The notes under the pieces are model-generated. The model did not search any database and was not told the origin of the DNA. It saw nothing but the letters and a program-made list of their open reading frames with translations. Source: Branchiostoma lanceolatum (taxonomy: Eukaryota; Chordata; Leptocardii; Amphioxiformes; Branchiostomatidae). From it: 64,000 nt of DNA. The stretch is taken from positions 15,488,964-15,552,963 of the forward strand of contig NC_089729.1 in the NCBI RefSeq assembly GCF_035083965.1, written 5' to 3'. Each line of letters begins with the position of its first letter. Within the stretch, counting starts at the first letter, position 1. A program made the position numbers and the translations under genes. Below, in pieces: positions 21,451-32,691 of this stretch.

Positions 21451-23149
21451 ACAGTAAGTTTCCTTTTCATTATACAGTATCTAATTTGATCCTTTACTTA
21501 ACTTGCTACGGATGGCTTAACCATTCCGAACCCTTACATAGATAGGTAAATATGAATATAAAAGGCAACAGGACCGGTAAAAGTTTAGAACAATTTATTT
21601 GAAAGATGATAACACTGCACAAAAACGTGTTACGCCATTATAGCGAGACCCCTCCCCACCTTAACGAATATACACATACAAAATGGAATAAATGATTTCT
21701 TACATGGACAGCTAGTTTCATTAAAAAACGTCACCTTATCATTAATAAACTATTCAGGCTATTCCTTACCCCAACTATTAACTATTACAATGTGCTTCCA
21801 AGTTTTAACACTAGCTAACTATTACATCGACACCAGAACGTAACCCCTTACACTAACTAACCCTACGTCTAACTTTTCTTCCCTCCCGTGTCTTATTAGC
21901 CTTTACCAGGCTCCGTGGATCGCTAGGAAAATAGTAGAAATTGGCCAAATAGAGTGAATTGTAACAGTACAATCAGTCTGGGTTGAATAACGCTTACTAG
22001 GTACTTGCGGTTTCGTCATCGGTCGTCATATTCTAACTTGTTCTTGACGCGGTCAACGAGGGATCAATCTCACATTGTCGGTAGATTCTCCCTTCACCAT
22101 TTTGCGACATTTCCAAGTCCACGATTCCGGTCCCAGTGTTGGGCGAGACGACAGGGATAGTTCCTATCAAGGAGGTAGGTAGACAGGTTCCGATTTCACT
22201 CACGCTAATCTGCAAACAGATCTATAGGTTTCATCAAGACCGTATCAAACTGGCAGAGAAAGTACTTGGATTTCTATACATACAAGCTCCTTCTTCCAGT
22301 TGGATACGGTCTTTGCAATCCATTGGGCCTGGTTGGAGGCTAACTCACGCCGTTGTTTACTTGGTGACCGTTGTCTCCACTGGTACCGCGTGGATGTGGA
22401 GATACAACAAAGTCCCGAATCGCGTGCCCGCATGCTCCGTTCAGCATCTCCACCCTCCTTGGTTTCACCCAGGAAGTATAATCCAATGAAGCCTCCTTGG
22501 TTTCACCAAGTTGTACAGACTGGTGTTCTTGTCCCAGCTTTACGTTTTTCCGTCCGGGTTCCGAGTGGTAAGAACAACGTTGTGGCCATAACTTTTGGGT
22601 TGAAACGACTGAGTTCAAACTTCCTTCATGAGCTGTCTTCGCTGTAAAAAAAAATAACTGTCTCTGGGATATACGGTTAATTTGAAAAAAGCCACCCTTT
22701 TCTCTGATTGGGTAATGCCCTGTCACATGGCATTCCACTAGTAAATATGGAGATGTTGCATTACCATCTCAACGTACCGCCCCAGCTTGTTTACGACTTC
22801 ACACTGTATAAATTTGCAATTGAAAAGCAGACGTCCTTGCGTTTCGCTTTTGCCCCAAACACAACAACTGACGTGAGCGACAATAGCAAATTCTGTTAGC
22901 GATGATCTTTCTAGAAGTTACTTGTAGATTATAAAAAGGAAAAATGCGTGAGAACACGCGTTATTTGATGATTTTTGATACAAACAAAGGAACAAATACA
23001 CAAATCTGCCAAAACGTGCCGGCGGCGCGGTCTCGATCCGCGGACTGAGCCAATTTGTGCGGCGGCCAAAGACAGTATGCCTGCCGACCTACAGATTAGC
23101 AATTCGGGGGAGTCGTTACTGAGAGCACAGTCAACCCAGCCTAAAGATA
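21451..23149. other. Unassigned core of the repeat block
   Basis: No gene could be recognised. Open frames of 115-132 codons at 22136-22738 on both strands match no family known to me and lack paired splice signals. Positions 21899-21960 (ACCAGGCTCCGTGGATCGCT and GAAATTGGCCAAATAGAG) match one arm of the MITE at 39430-39640. The minus strand at 22985-23100 has weak tRNA-like text (GGATCGAGACCGC) that is too short and badly spaced to call a tRNA. Confidence 0.4.
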
Positions 23150-25607
23150 ACAGAAGGATATCGGGAAGGTAAAAATAACGGCGAGGATAAACGCTCGCTT
23201 TCCAACAGCTTTTCTCTACCTAAACATAAGAATGGATTATGTAGACTGAGCCTATATGTAACGGAAGGATATCGGAAAGGTAGAAATAACTGCGAGGGAA
23301 AACGTCAGCTTTCCGACAGCTTTTCTCTACCTAAACATAAAAGGGGGTTACGCAAACCGAGCCTATATGTAACGGAAGAATATCGGAAAGGTAGAAATAA
23401 CTGCGAGGGAAAACGCCCGCTTTCCGACAGCATTTCTCTACCTAAACATAAAAGGGGGGAGGTCTCCCCCCTTCTATGTAAACCGAACCTATATGTAACG
23501 GAATGATATCGGAAAGGTAGAAATAACTGCGAGGAAAACGCCCGCTTTCCGACAGCTTTTCTCTACCTCAACATAAAAGGGGGGAAGTCTCCCCCCTTCT
23601 ATGTAAACCGAACCTATAGGTAAAGGAAGAATATCGGAAAGGTCGAAATAACTGCGAGGGAAAACGGTCGCTTTCTGGCAGCTTTTCTCTACCTAAACAT
23701 AAGAGGGGGGAGGTCCCCCCCCTTATGTAAACCAAGCCTAAAGGTAACGGAATGATATCGGAAAGGTAGAAATTACTACGAGGATAAACGCCCGCTTTCC
23801 GTCAGCTTTTCTCTACCTAAACACAAAAGGGGGGAGGTCTCCCCCCTTCTATGTAAACCGAACCTATATGTAACGGAATGATATCGGAAAGGTAGAAATA
23901 ACTGCGACGGAAAACGCCCGCTTTCCAACAGCTTTACTCTACCTTAACATAAAAGGGGGGAGGTCTCCCCCCTTCTATGTAAACCGAACCTATATGTAAC
24001 GGAAGGATATCGGAAAGGTCGAAATAACTGCGAGGAAAACGCCCGCTTTCCGACAGCTTTTCTCTACCTAAATATAAAAGGGGGGAGGTCTCCCTCCTTC
24101 TATGCAAACTGAACCTATATGTAACGGAAGGATTTTGGAAAGGTACAAATAACTGCAAGGGAAAACGCCCGCTTTCCGACAGCCTTACTCTACCTTAACA
24201 TAAAAGGGGGGAGGTCTCCCCCCTTCTATGTAAACCGAACCTATATGTAACGGAAGGATATCGGAAAGGTAGAAATAACTGCGAGGGTAAACACCCGCTT
24301 TCCGACAGCTTTACTCTACCTAAACATAAAAGGGGGGAGGTCTCCCCCCTTCTATGTAAACCGAACCTATAGGGCGTATTCAGTCACGTGACCCTCCCCC
24401 TAGCAACGAGCACTGGCGGCCATGTTGGTGCTCACTTGATAGTGGAGTCCTATGGAACTCTCTGTATAAATGGCAGATGTTTTCTACGCCATTCACAATT
24501 TCCCTTCAAAACGTTTTGTCTCATAAATCATGGTGTTTTGCCTCGTGGTCAGATGTTGGATTGGGACTGATAAAGCACACACCGGTCGGGTAACAGTAAG
24601 ATTGGTTTTGCGTTTCTCGTGTAGGACGTGTACGTGCGGGAACATACGATCGCGAAGGGACTAACGACTGAAACAAAAGTGGATTTCTGACATACGAACA
24701 ACGGATCTAAATAGTTGAAATTTGAGAATCAACGTGTGTGTATGGAAACCTTTTGTATCTGGTCGAAAAGCAAGTTACAGGCCCGTTGTGTAACACAGTC
24801 GCGGCACCGTGTAGTCAGTGTTCGTTGCTTGAGATACGTTCATTCATAAACTGGGGGTCTTTCAACGTCGAACTTTCCCGATCATAACGTACTCCCTGTC
24901 AGCAAAATTTCTCACGACACTCAAGACACTGTACTACGTGACTGCAGGCCTTGGAACACTTGTATGCTCTGAACTGATTTTATGCGTACTCTGTAAACAG
25001 TTTAGCGGCCATGTTTGTAGGCTGCTGGGGAACCTCGCTCGCCGATAATGGGTCATTTCCAGTAGGTGAAATTGGACTATTGTAGCGAAAAGATGTGAGG
25101 CTGGAGACTCTTTGCATATAATAAAACAGCGATCAGATGACTTCGCACTCCTTGGAAATTTAGAGACCGTCGGACACCGACCAACTTCGCTGCAGGGTGA
25201 GCACCAACATGGCCGCCCACGGAGGGCAGGGGTGATGACGTCACGTGAATACGCCCTATATGTAACGGAATGATATCGGAAAGGTAGAAATAACTGCGAG
25301 GAAAACGCCCGCTTTCCGACAGCTTTACTCTACCTAAACATAAAAGGGGGGAGGTCTCCCCCCTTCTATGTAAACCGAACCTATATGTAACGGAATGATA
25401 TCGGAAAGGTAGAAATAACTGCGAGGGAAAACGTCCGGTTTCCGACAGCTTTTCTCTACCTTAACATAAAAGGGGGGAGGTCTCCCCCCTTCTATGTAAA
25501 CCGAACCTATATGTAACGGAAGGATATCGGAAAGGTAGAAATAACTGCGAGGGAAAACGTCCGCTTTTCGACAGCTTTTCTCTACCTAAACATAAAAGGG
25601 GGAAATA
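23150..25607 (+). repeat. ~124-bp satellite array with a GC-rich palindrome in most units
   Basis: About 13 units share TAACGGAATGATATCGGAAA, GGTAGAAATAACTGCGAGG, CGCCCGCTTTCCGACAGC, TTTTCTCTACCTAAACATAA and AAACCGAACCTATATG. Most also carry GGGGGGAGGTCTCCCCCC, an 18-bp near-palindrome able to form a hairpin. Palindrome positions include about 23455, 23580, 23707, 23830, 23954, 24080, 24209, 24332, 25349 and 25472, so the period is about 123-126 bp. The first two or three units lack the full palindrome. The array is interrupted by the insertion at 24372-25256. Confidence 0.92.
24372..25256. mobile_element. 885-bp non-autonomous TIR element inserted in the satellite
   Basis: The left end is GGGCGTATTCAGTCACGTGA and the right end is TCACGTGAATACGCCC. 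Inverted similarity resumes about 45 bp inside with GCGGCCATGTTGGTGCTCAC, giving arms of roughly 65 bp. TATA flanks both ends (24368-24371 and 25257-25260). Removing the element plus one TATA restores exactly the satellite text ACCTATATGTAACGG, so TATA is the target duplication. No transposase frame is present. The superfamily is not assigned. Confidence 0.88.
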
Positions 25608-25749
25608 CTAGAATATAACTGCTGTTTCTTGTAAGCTGTAGCATAAACACGGATAAAAGAAGATCAACTCCGACGAAGATAGGTATGGACTGTATGTCTA
25701 ATTTTACTACAAAGTAGACGTACAATGTGCGTGCACATGCATATGGTGC

Positions 25750-26284
25750 GTTGTTTAAAAAAAACTGTAACAGAAATGACTTAAGCGGGATCGGTGTTTA
25801 CTGCAAATGGGTGTATCTTAAAGATCGAAGACCGTTTCGGGTATATCAGCTAGCTATTCTCCAAGATTTTGAAAATTGAGGCACTTTTAGTCCCCATGAG
25901 AGAATACATCTGCTTGGAGAATATATTGGTTACTGATGTACCATAATGTTTCATCTATACGATGTATATAAGGATGCTTGAAGTCCATGGAAAGATATAG
26001 TATGCATTTAATTCATTTCGTTGTTTAAAAAAAAAACTGTAACAGAAATGACTTAAGCGGGATCGGTGTTTACTGCAAATGGGTGTATCTTAAAGATCGA
26101 AGACCGTTTCGGGTATATCAGCTATTCTCCAAGATTTTGAAAATTGAGGCACTATTAGTCCCCATGAGAGAATATATCTGCTTGGAGAATATATTGGTTA
26201 CTGATGTACCATAATGTTTCATCTATACGATGTATATAAGGATGCTTAAAGTCCATGGAAAGATATAGTATGCATTTAATTCAT
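25750..26284 (+). repeat. 270-bp direct tandem repeat, two copies
   Basis: Copies start at 25750 and 26020 with GTTGTTTAAAAAAAACTGTA(AC) and run in parallel through GACTTAAGCGGGATCGGTGT, CAGCTATTCTCCAAGATTTT and GTATGCATTTAATTCAT. They are nearly identical, with only a few base changes and small indels, so the duplication is recent. Confidence 0.92.
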
Positions 26285-27490
26285 GTTAACGAACGCGGAA
26301 AGGTTGCGGAAAGCTCAAATCTTACTTTCAGCGGCATTAACGGCCCCGTAAACTCTGCTGAAATATTTTCCGACCTTTAATTCTTGTTTTCGTCATTCGG
26401 AAAGTTTGCTTAAATATTCGATTTCGTGCTGTGCTTTAAGTCAAACATATAAAAATCTGGCACCCTAATTGTGCACCTTTCTATAAATTTTCAAGCGTCG
26501 AAGCTTCTCACTTTGGGATCCTTAACTATGTAAATCCCTATAGGGGCAAATTATACTGTTTTCTGCAACCTTAATTATCCTTCAAGATGGGTTTTTAGTG
26601 GTACATTTTGTCCAAGTGATTAAGATGACGCATTTATCCATAAGTTAAAACAGTATCAATCAAAATACGGAGCCCAAAAAATATACAGAAAAGCTCACAC
26701 ATGTTGTACCTTGAATGAGATTTAAACCAAGGAGGTTTCATCAAGAGGTCTTGATTAAACCTCCTTGTTTAAACTAACGTTAAATTGTTAAAACATGCAT
26801 GCCTAAACAAATAATATCAATAATTCCATCGCTTTAATAAACTCCTACAGGTGAATGCTCGTCTTATGGTTGTCAGTTAGAACTTCGTCTAAAACAGAAG
26901 TACACAGAATTACGATCATATTTGGTAAGTACAAATTTTGCCTCATAGAGTCATACGTACAAGCCAATGGGAAAGTCGCACGTGTATTTGTGTACATATA
27001 ACCCGGAAGTAAGAAAAAGGGTGCCACATGTATGCTTTGATCGTCTATTTCTACCGTTTCTCTACGTCAATTTTAACAATAAAATAACTCTTACCACCCG
27101 CCGTTAGAGTATAGAAGCTTGTGAGCGTCTGTGTCTTCTGACTTCACGCAAACCTGGACGAAAAGCACGAAAAATGCTTCGATCCACCGACAGAAAAACT
27201 TGGTGGCGGCCATGTTGTTTACACAGGGACATACACGTTTTGCGATAAGACGTAAACTTTCGACGTGTAAATCTTGTCGCTTATTTTTGCATGAAAATCA
27301 CTTTAAAAATCACTAAACTGACATAAAAACTCATATGTAATTATTATCAGTAGAAAATAAATGCAAAAAAATGAGGAAAACTGAGCGGAATCTTTGCACA
27401 CAAAAATTTAACGACAGGATTTTTTATAACGTTTTATGGTAGAGGTCAGAGTTCAGTTCTTAAGGCGCGCGTGTGAGAATCCCGTGCAAC
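26285..27490. other. Repeat-block edge and POLR3H upstream region
   Basis: No gene is recognised. The part up to about 26420 has GCGGAAAGGTTGCGGAAAGC and TTTTCCGACCTTTAATTCTT, echoing the vocabulary of 20.5-21.4 kb. A small inverted repeat (CCAAGGAGGTTTCATC / TTAAACCTCCTTG) lies at about 26728-26772. The last 100-200 bp should contain the POLR3H promoter. Confidence 0.4.
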
Positions 27491-30400
27491 ATGTTTACGC
27501 TGGTAGAAATGACAGACACTGTCAGGATTCCTCCTCATCTCTTCCACATTAAACTTAACGACGCCGTCATTGAGGAGCTGAACAATAAGTTTGCAAACAA
27601 GGTAAGGTATTTGTTGCTTGCTTGCTGGTTGGTTGCATACTTTGGTTGCAATATATTTGGTTGGTTGGTTGGTTGGTTGGTTGGTTGGTTGGTTGGTTGG
27701 TTGGTTGGTTGGTTGGTTGGTTGGTTGGTTGGTTGGTTACTAAAATATTGCTTGCTTCCTAAAAGTTTGTTTTTTTATTCGTTGCTTGACTTGTAGCCTT
27801 TTGATTTGGCTGAAAACTAATAACATATAACTAATATACTAGTAATAACTAGTATATGTTTTAATAATGATTTTAGGGTTTAAAATACTGTATATCCATG
27901 TAACACCTATACTTTTGCCCCATGCCCAGGTTGTGTACAATGTGGGGTTGTGTATAGCCCTGTTTGACATCACAAAACTGGAGGATTCCTTCATTTTCCC
28001 GGGAGACGGGGCATCTCATACAAGAGGTAGCTTATGTCATCTTAATTTTTTTCTTAAAGCCAAAGTAGTCAGTTACTTATATGTACATGTACTTAAATTG
28101 CAGATCAGTCAAGTTCGAAAGTTCATTTTCTTTAAGATTTTAAATCTGACACATTCCCTTGTTCCAGTTCATTTCAGATATGTGGTGTTTCGACCGTTCA
28201 TGGATGAAATCCTACAGGGAAGAATACGCAGCTGTAGTAGAGAAGGCGTGCACGGTAAGTAGGATGTCAATAAGCCAGGTCACAGTTCAAACTACGCAGC
28301 AGGTTGCACTGTGGGTAATACATGAATGTAAAATTTCCATGACACTGTTGAGCCTCAGTACTGTTAGCCTCAGTGTAAAGCTAAAAACTAGGTGAAAATC
28401 AGACAGGACAGCACGAAACGGTTACAAGATGCAGTTTTGAATGAAAAGACTGGAATCTCTCATTCTATGTACTGTAACTGTTTTTGTACTTGTTTGTAAG
28501 AATTGACATCTTGACTGCTTATGTTCTCCAGTGTCTCTTGGTTTCTTTGATGACATCTTGATCCCACCCGATGCTCTCCAACAGCCGTCCAAGTTGTATC
28601 CTTGTCTGGCTAGAGTAACAGAGTACTTCAAGTACACTCAAACCACCGGGAAGGGGAAGACTAAGGATGTTTCATGCACTGTTGTATTACTGTGAAGTTT
28701 TGAACTGTAGACTAGCCCAAGTACCAATTTTCAGCAGGGCTCGAAATAGTGGGTGCATGTGGACCCTTGTGCACCTGATTTTTTATTGTGGGTGCACTGG
28801 TACACCTAGATATTTTTGTAGGCCATAGGGTAAAAGTAGTATTGTACACCAGTATACAGAATATTATTGAAATGTAAGTATCCGAAATAGTAATACAACC
28901 AGGGGTTCATCTAAATCAGGAAAGAGGGGCGCTGCACCCTCTTGTTTCAGGCCAGTGCCCCCTTGTCAAATTCAGATTTTAGCCTAATATCCAGCATAAA
29001 GCCTTCACTCAGCAATGGATTCTTCCATAAATACATAGAATCTGCTTCCTCGCATGTGTGTGCTCCCTCTTGTTTAATTTTTCTAGAAAAACCTCTGATA
29101 CAACCATTTGTTTTACTTTATTCAATATAATATTATGTATTACTTAGAATTACAGATTGAAGTTCTTAAGAGAGGCAGTAGCGTCAACTTTGAAATTATG
29201 CTTTGCTGACATTCAACTTTGTTAATGACTTATTTGGTTGGGTCCATGGCCACCAGTGCACCTATTTCCAAAAATGAATTTTCGAGCCCTGTTCAGCCAT
29301 AGTAAAATATATGATCATTGTACTATCATTATACATTAGTATTAGCATGCTCCCATGTCAGGAATGGTTGACTTATATGGAATATGATGTAGCCTGAGAC
29401 TAGTATATATATAATAATGCATTGCACACCACAGAGTGGCAGGAAGTGACGTGGCAAAAGGCCTCGGTTGTTTCTCATTATATCTTCAATACATGAGAAA
29501 TCCCGCTTTAATTGACCTTTAGCACGCTGAAGTCGTTTGGCACCCAATTCCCTGTTGGTTACAGAGTTAGGCAGCAGGGACAAGGTTAAGAAATGTAAAA
29601 TTGAAAATAGTTGCTCACAAAACACTTTTGAACAATACAGTTGATTAACCTTCTCTCTGCTGCCTTGAGCCATAACCATACATCTGTTATGCATAAAAGC
29701 TACCTCAGCAGATTGAGGTTAAACTCCACTCCACAGTTTTACCATTACTCAGACTATGAAAGATACCCCAAAAATAGTTACTCATTACAAGCAACTGGAT
29801 AAAATTTTGAAATAGTCAGACATTTCAGACAGCTTACTGTTTCAAAATTTTATCCAGTTCCTCGAGATATCCTATGAGACTATTTTTGGCGTATCTTATG
29901 ACCTGGGTGACCTAACGTATGAAAGGTGCCCTAACTCGACGATCTCAGCGATGAAAGCGAACAGGTCTGGGTGTGGGAATACGAGACTGAGGAGGGAACA
30001 CATGACCTGTTCATGGACAAGGAGGAGGAGATTCGCTTCCGGGTGGTGGACGAAGTGTTTGTGGATACGACACCCACAGGGCCAAAAGTCAGCGAGGCAG
30101 CGGAAGCCGACAAAGAGGCCAAGAAGTCGCCATATTCACTTGTGGTATGGATCAGTCTTCAGACTACCTCAATAGACAAATTTGAACCACACAAACTGGT
30201 TTTGTAATTCCCTGAGGCTTATTTGTACTTATCTGTTGTAAAGCAGTAAAAAAGTAGTCAAATGGTAATCAAACATCTGCTTCCTCCGGATTCAGGGAAT
30301 GCGGTTCAAATGTGTTCTATTCTTTACGGACCTGCCATTTGTTTGTCTGTCTGTATGTGTGCAGCGAAACTTGAGAAGTTGTGGATGGGTCTTAAAGGAA

Positions 30401-30999
30401 AGCTACACAAAAAATTGAAATGCAAAATATACTCAAAAGTCAAATTCTCACTTGTTTCACATAAGTCTGTCATAGTTCTGGGATCTTCCACCGTTTGCAA
30501 CTTATGCCGGGCTGACGCCTTCTTACCTGATGATTGAATTATATGACGTCAGTGCTCAAAATTTCCAAAACAGAATGAATATTGCTTTTCAAATTGGCTT
30601 TCCTCAGGATAGATTTTGAGGAATGTTCAGAATTCAAAAGGCGTCAGCACGGCATAAGTTGCAAACGGTGGAAGATCGCAGAACCATGACTGACTTACTA
30701 GTATGTGAAACAACTTGAAGTAAGAATATGACTTTGGGATATATTAAGCATAGTGCAGTAAGTCTTTTCAATTTTTGTGTAGCTTTCCTTAAATAATGAT
30801 ATTTGATATTGGAGTGGGGGTCGCGAAAACGAAGATCAAGTTTGAAACTGGGTCTCCTAGCAGCTTACTACGGCACTGCAGCAGAACTTCCGATTTTGAT
30901 ATCCCATGTTCTTGACATGCTATGGTTTGTTTTTTGTTGCAGGGAACCATCAGTGAGCCGGGCCTGGGACTACTGAGCTGGTGGAACAGTATTGGATGA
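27491..30999 (+). CDS. POLR3H: POLR3H, RNA polymerase III subunit RPC8
   Basis: Six exons: 27491-27601, 27930-28026, 28168-28254, 28532-28595, 29949-30144 and 30943-30999, all GT/AG with consistent phases, giving 203 aa (human 204). RPC8 pairs with RPC9 to form the stalk of RNA polymerase III in the nucleus, an Rpb7/RpoE-type subunit. The N-terminal stalk domain (about residues 1-80) begins [15 protein letters not shown] and contains [18 protein letters not shown]. The C-terminal OB-fold (S1-like) part contains [31 protein letters not shown] and EIRFRVVDE. The end, [11 protein letters not shown], is diagnostic. The fifth exon uses the acceptor ATCTCAG at 29948, which joins Lys-Phe to Asp-Glu-Ser as in human. 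A polyA signal AATAAA lies at 31496-31501. Intron 1 holds a (TTGG)n run and the later introns hold several fold-backs. Confidence 0.96.
27656..27738 (+). repeat. (TTGG)n microsatellite
   Basis: An almost pure TTGG run in POLR3H intron 1. The Trp-Leu-Val-Gly frame through it is only the repeat translated. Confidence 0.97.
29511..29722. mobile_element. Fold-back MITE in POLR3H intron 4
   Basis: The left arm has GACCTTTAGCACGCTGAAGT, CGTTTGGCACCC and TTGGTTACAGAGTTAGGCAG. The right arm mirrors it with AACCTTCTCTCTGCTGCCTT inside and CTCAGCAGATTGAGGTTAA at the end. It is the same family as 17762-17858 and 32411-32490. Confidence 0.6.
29761..29890. mobile_element. Small fold-back in POLR3H intron 4
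   Basis: CCAAAAATAG and AACTGGATAAAATTTTGAAA on the left are mirrored by TTTCAAAATTTTATCCAGTT and CTATTTTTGGC on the right. It ends about 60 bp before exon 5, close enough to affect splicing if it folds in the pre-mRNA. A half-copy lies at 5940-6000. Confidence 0.8.
30396..30789. mobile_element. TTAA-flanked MITE in POLR3H intron 5
   Basis: It begins AGGAAAGCTACACAAAAAAT and ends with the inverse, ATTTTTGTGTAGCTTTCCT, with TTAA-containing flanks on both sides. An inner inverted pair (ATCTTCCACCGTTTGCAACT and AGTTGCAAACGGTGGAAGAT) makes the whole about 390 bp palindromic. A diverged relative lies at about 31900-32220. Confidence 0.8.
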
Positions 31000-32690
31000 A
31001 AGCCTTTATTTGTTTACTTAGTAAACAAACCATACAACATGTACAAAATTAATAACTTTTGTTGCCTTGTTAATCTGTGAAGCTTTTGTATTCAAGTTAT
31101 GTATACTTAGAGTTGCCAGGACAGAAAAGAACTATTTCTAGTTTTTTTTTCAATTTATTCAGTTCTACTTGTATCAGGTCCGCACATGTAGCTTTAATTG
31201 TAAAGCTATTGTTTGATTTCAAGTTTTGTAAATATGATTCCTATTATATCATTGATATGTCCTTTAATAAGTGATATAGCTATTGTGATGTAACATGTCA
31301 TACAGGCAGTTGAATACAACTGATATATGTGTGTATGGTTACCCATAAAAAGTGTTCTGTATCATTGTCCAGATGCCTGATTATGAGAGAGCTTGTGCTA
31401 AGTGGTTATACTAGATCTTAGATTCTTTTTTGTATGTTTATGTACTGAGTTATCATCTAAAAGGCTGGAATGCCTCATTTTCTCTCCTACCACAAAATAA
31501 AACCATCACAACAGAGAATGAAGTTACAGTATCATGCATGGCTGCATATAAGATAATGGAATAGCTGGTAAAATGTTTTTACATTTCATTCATAGATGGA
31601 ACCAACATTTATTTACATAAACCACATTTATTTTACAGTATACTAGTAATATGGTCTGTAAAACATCACGATCAAGGAATTATTCTAAATTTATTTTCAA
31701 ATTTGTGATGTCAAATCCAGATCGAATCGTCAAAAGCTACTTAAATTGTTTCCTACACCTCAAATACCACGATATGATGTCACAATATAATGCTGCAACT
31801 GGGCAACATAAATCCATCTTAATAAGCTTTGTGCTAAACAGCCTTTAAGGATTTTAAGAAATATGATTAAGTTGTCTGATCTGTTATTAACCTTAATATT
31901 GGGTTTAATGGATTTCGAGGAATTTTCCGAATTCAAAATCTTACAAACTCGTTGATTCCCTCGAACTCGTTAGAAATTTCTGAAAATCAATCCTCAGGAA
32001 AGCCAGACCAAAAAGCCCTTTTCGTTCTAGTTCAGAAATGCTGGGACCTATTTTGACCTAACAATTGATTAATTCAATCATCAGGCGAGTAGTACGTGCA
32101 ATTGTTGCAATTGGCTGGAGAGCCTGAACCATGACAGACTTAATGTAAAATAAGTGAAAACTTGACTTTGGGGTATATTTAGCCAAGGATAAAAGGCTTT
32201 TGAATCTTAACTTTAACCTCCCTTAATTGCATAGAACATAGTAAAGGCATCTTGGAATAATTATAAGTTGGAGTAAATCATCAGATATAATGTAATATAG
32301 TTTGTTTTGTTTTTTAAATCAAGTTAGGACTCTCTTTCCTACACTCTGACCACGCTGTTAATGTACAGTATACTCACATGTCCAGCATGTGTATAAAGAG
32401 TAACCAGGATTAACCTTCAGCACACTGAAGTAGGCGCTTGGCACTAACTTCTCTATTTGTTACAGAGTTGGGTAGGAGGGAGAATGTTATATTAAGAATG
32501 AAACTGAGTCATAATACCTTTGACACAGTGACAAATTGATTCATAATTATTCCAAGCAAAACTTTACAATCATACTTTATATTTATTTCTAAACAGCTCT
32601 GAAATATTTACATACAGTCACTGTTGATGTATTATAGATATAGTATTATATAGATATATAAATACATTGTTGATGTATATCTATATATAT
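31000..32690. other. POLR3H 3' UTR and intergenic repeats
   Basis: 3' UTR to about 31515 (AATAAA at 31496-31501). No gene follows. About 31900-32220 is a diverged relative of the MITE at 30396-30789, sharing AACCATGACAGACTTA and TTGACTTTGGGGTATATTTA. About 32411-32490 is a copy of the family seen at 17762 and 29511, with AACCTTCAGCACACTGAAGT and GTTACAGAGTTGGGTAGGAG. Confidence 0.5.
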
Positions 32691-32691
32691 A

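Noticed and set aside
22136-22738. 115-132-codon frames on both strands in the repeat block
   Set aside because: No family recognised, overlapping on opposite strands, no supporting splice pattern; left as unassigned repeat-block core.
22985-23100. tRNA gene on the minus strand
   Set aside because: A B-box-like GGATCGAGACCGC is present, but the A-box spacing is wrong and no cloverleaf could be drawn.
23150-25607. CRISPR or terminator-like array because of regular palindromes
   Set aside because: Sequence between palindromes is also repeated, so there are no spacers; this is satellite DNA.
27473-27796. POLR3H-starting frame continuing into Trp-Leu-Val-Gly repeats
   Set aside because: It reads through the intron-1 donor at 27602 into the (TTGG)n run. 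The correct product splices to 27930.
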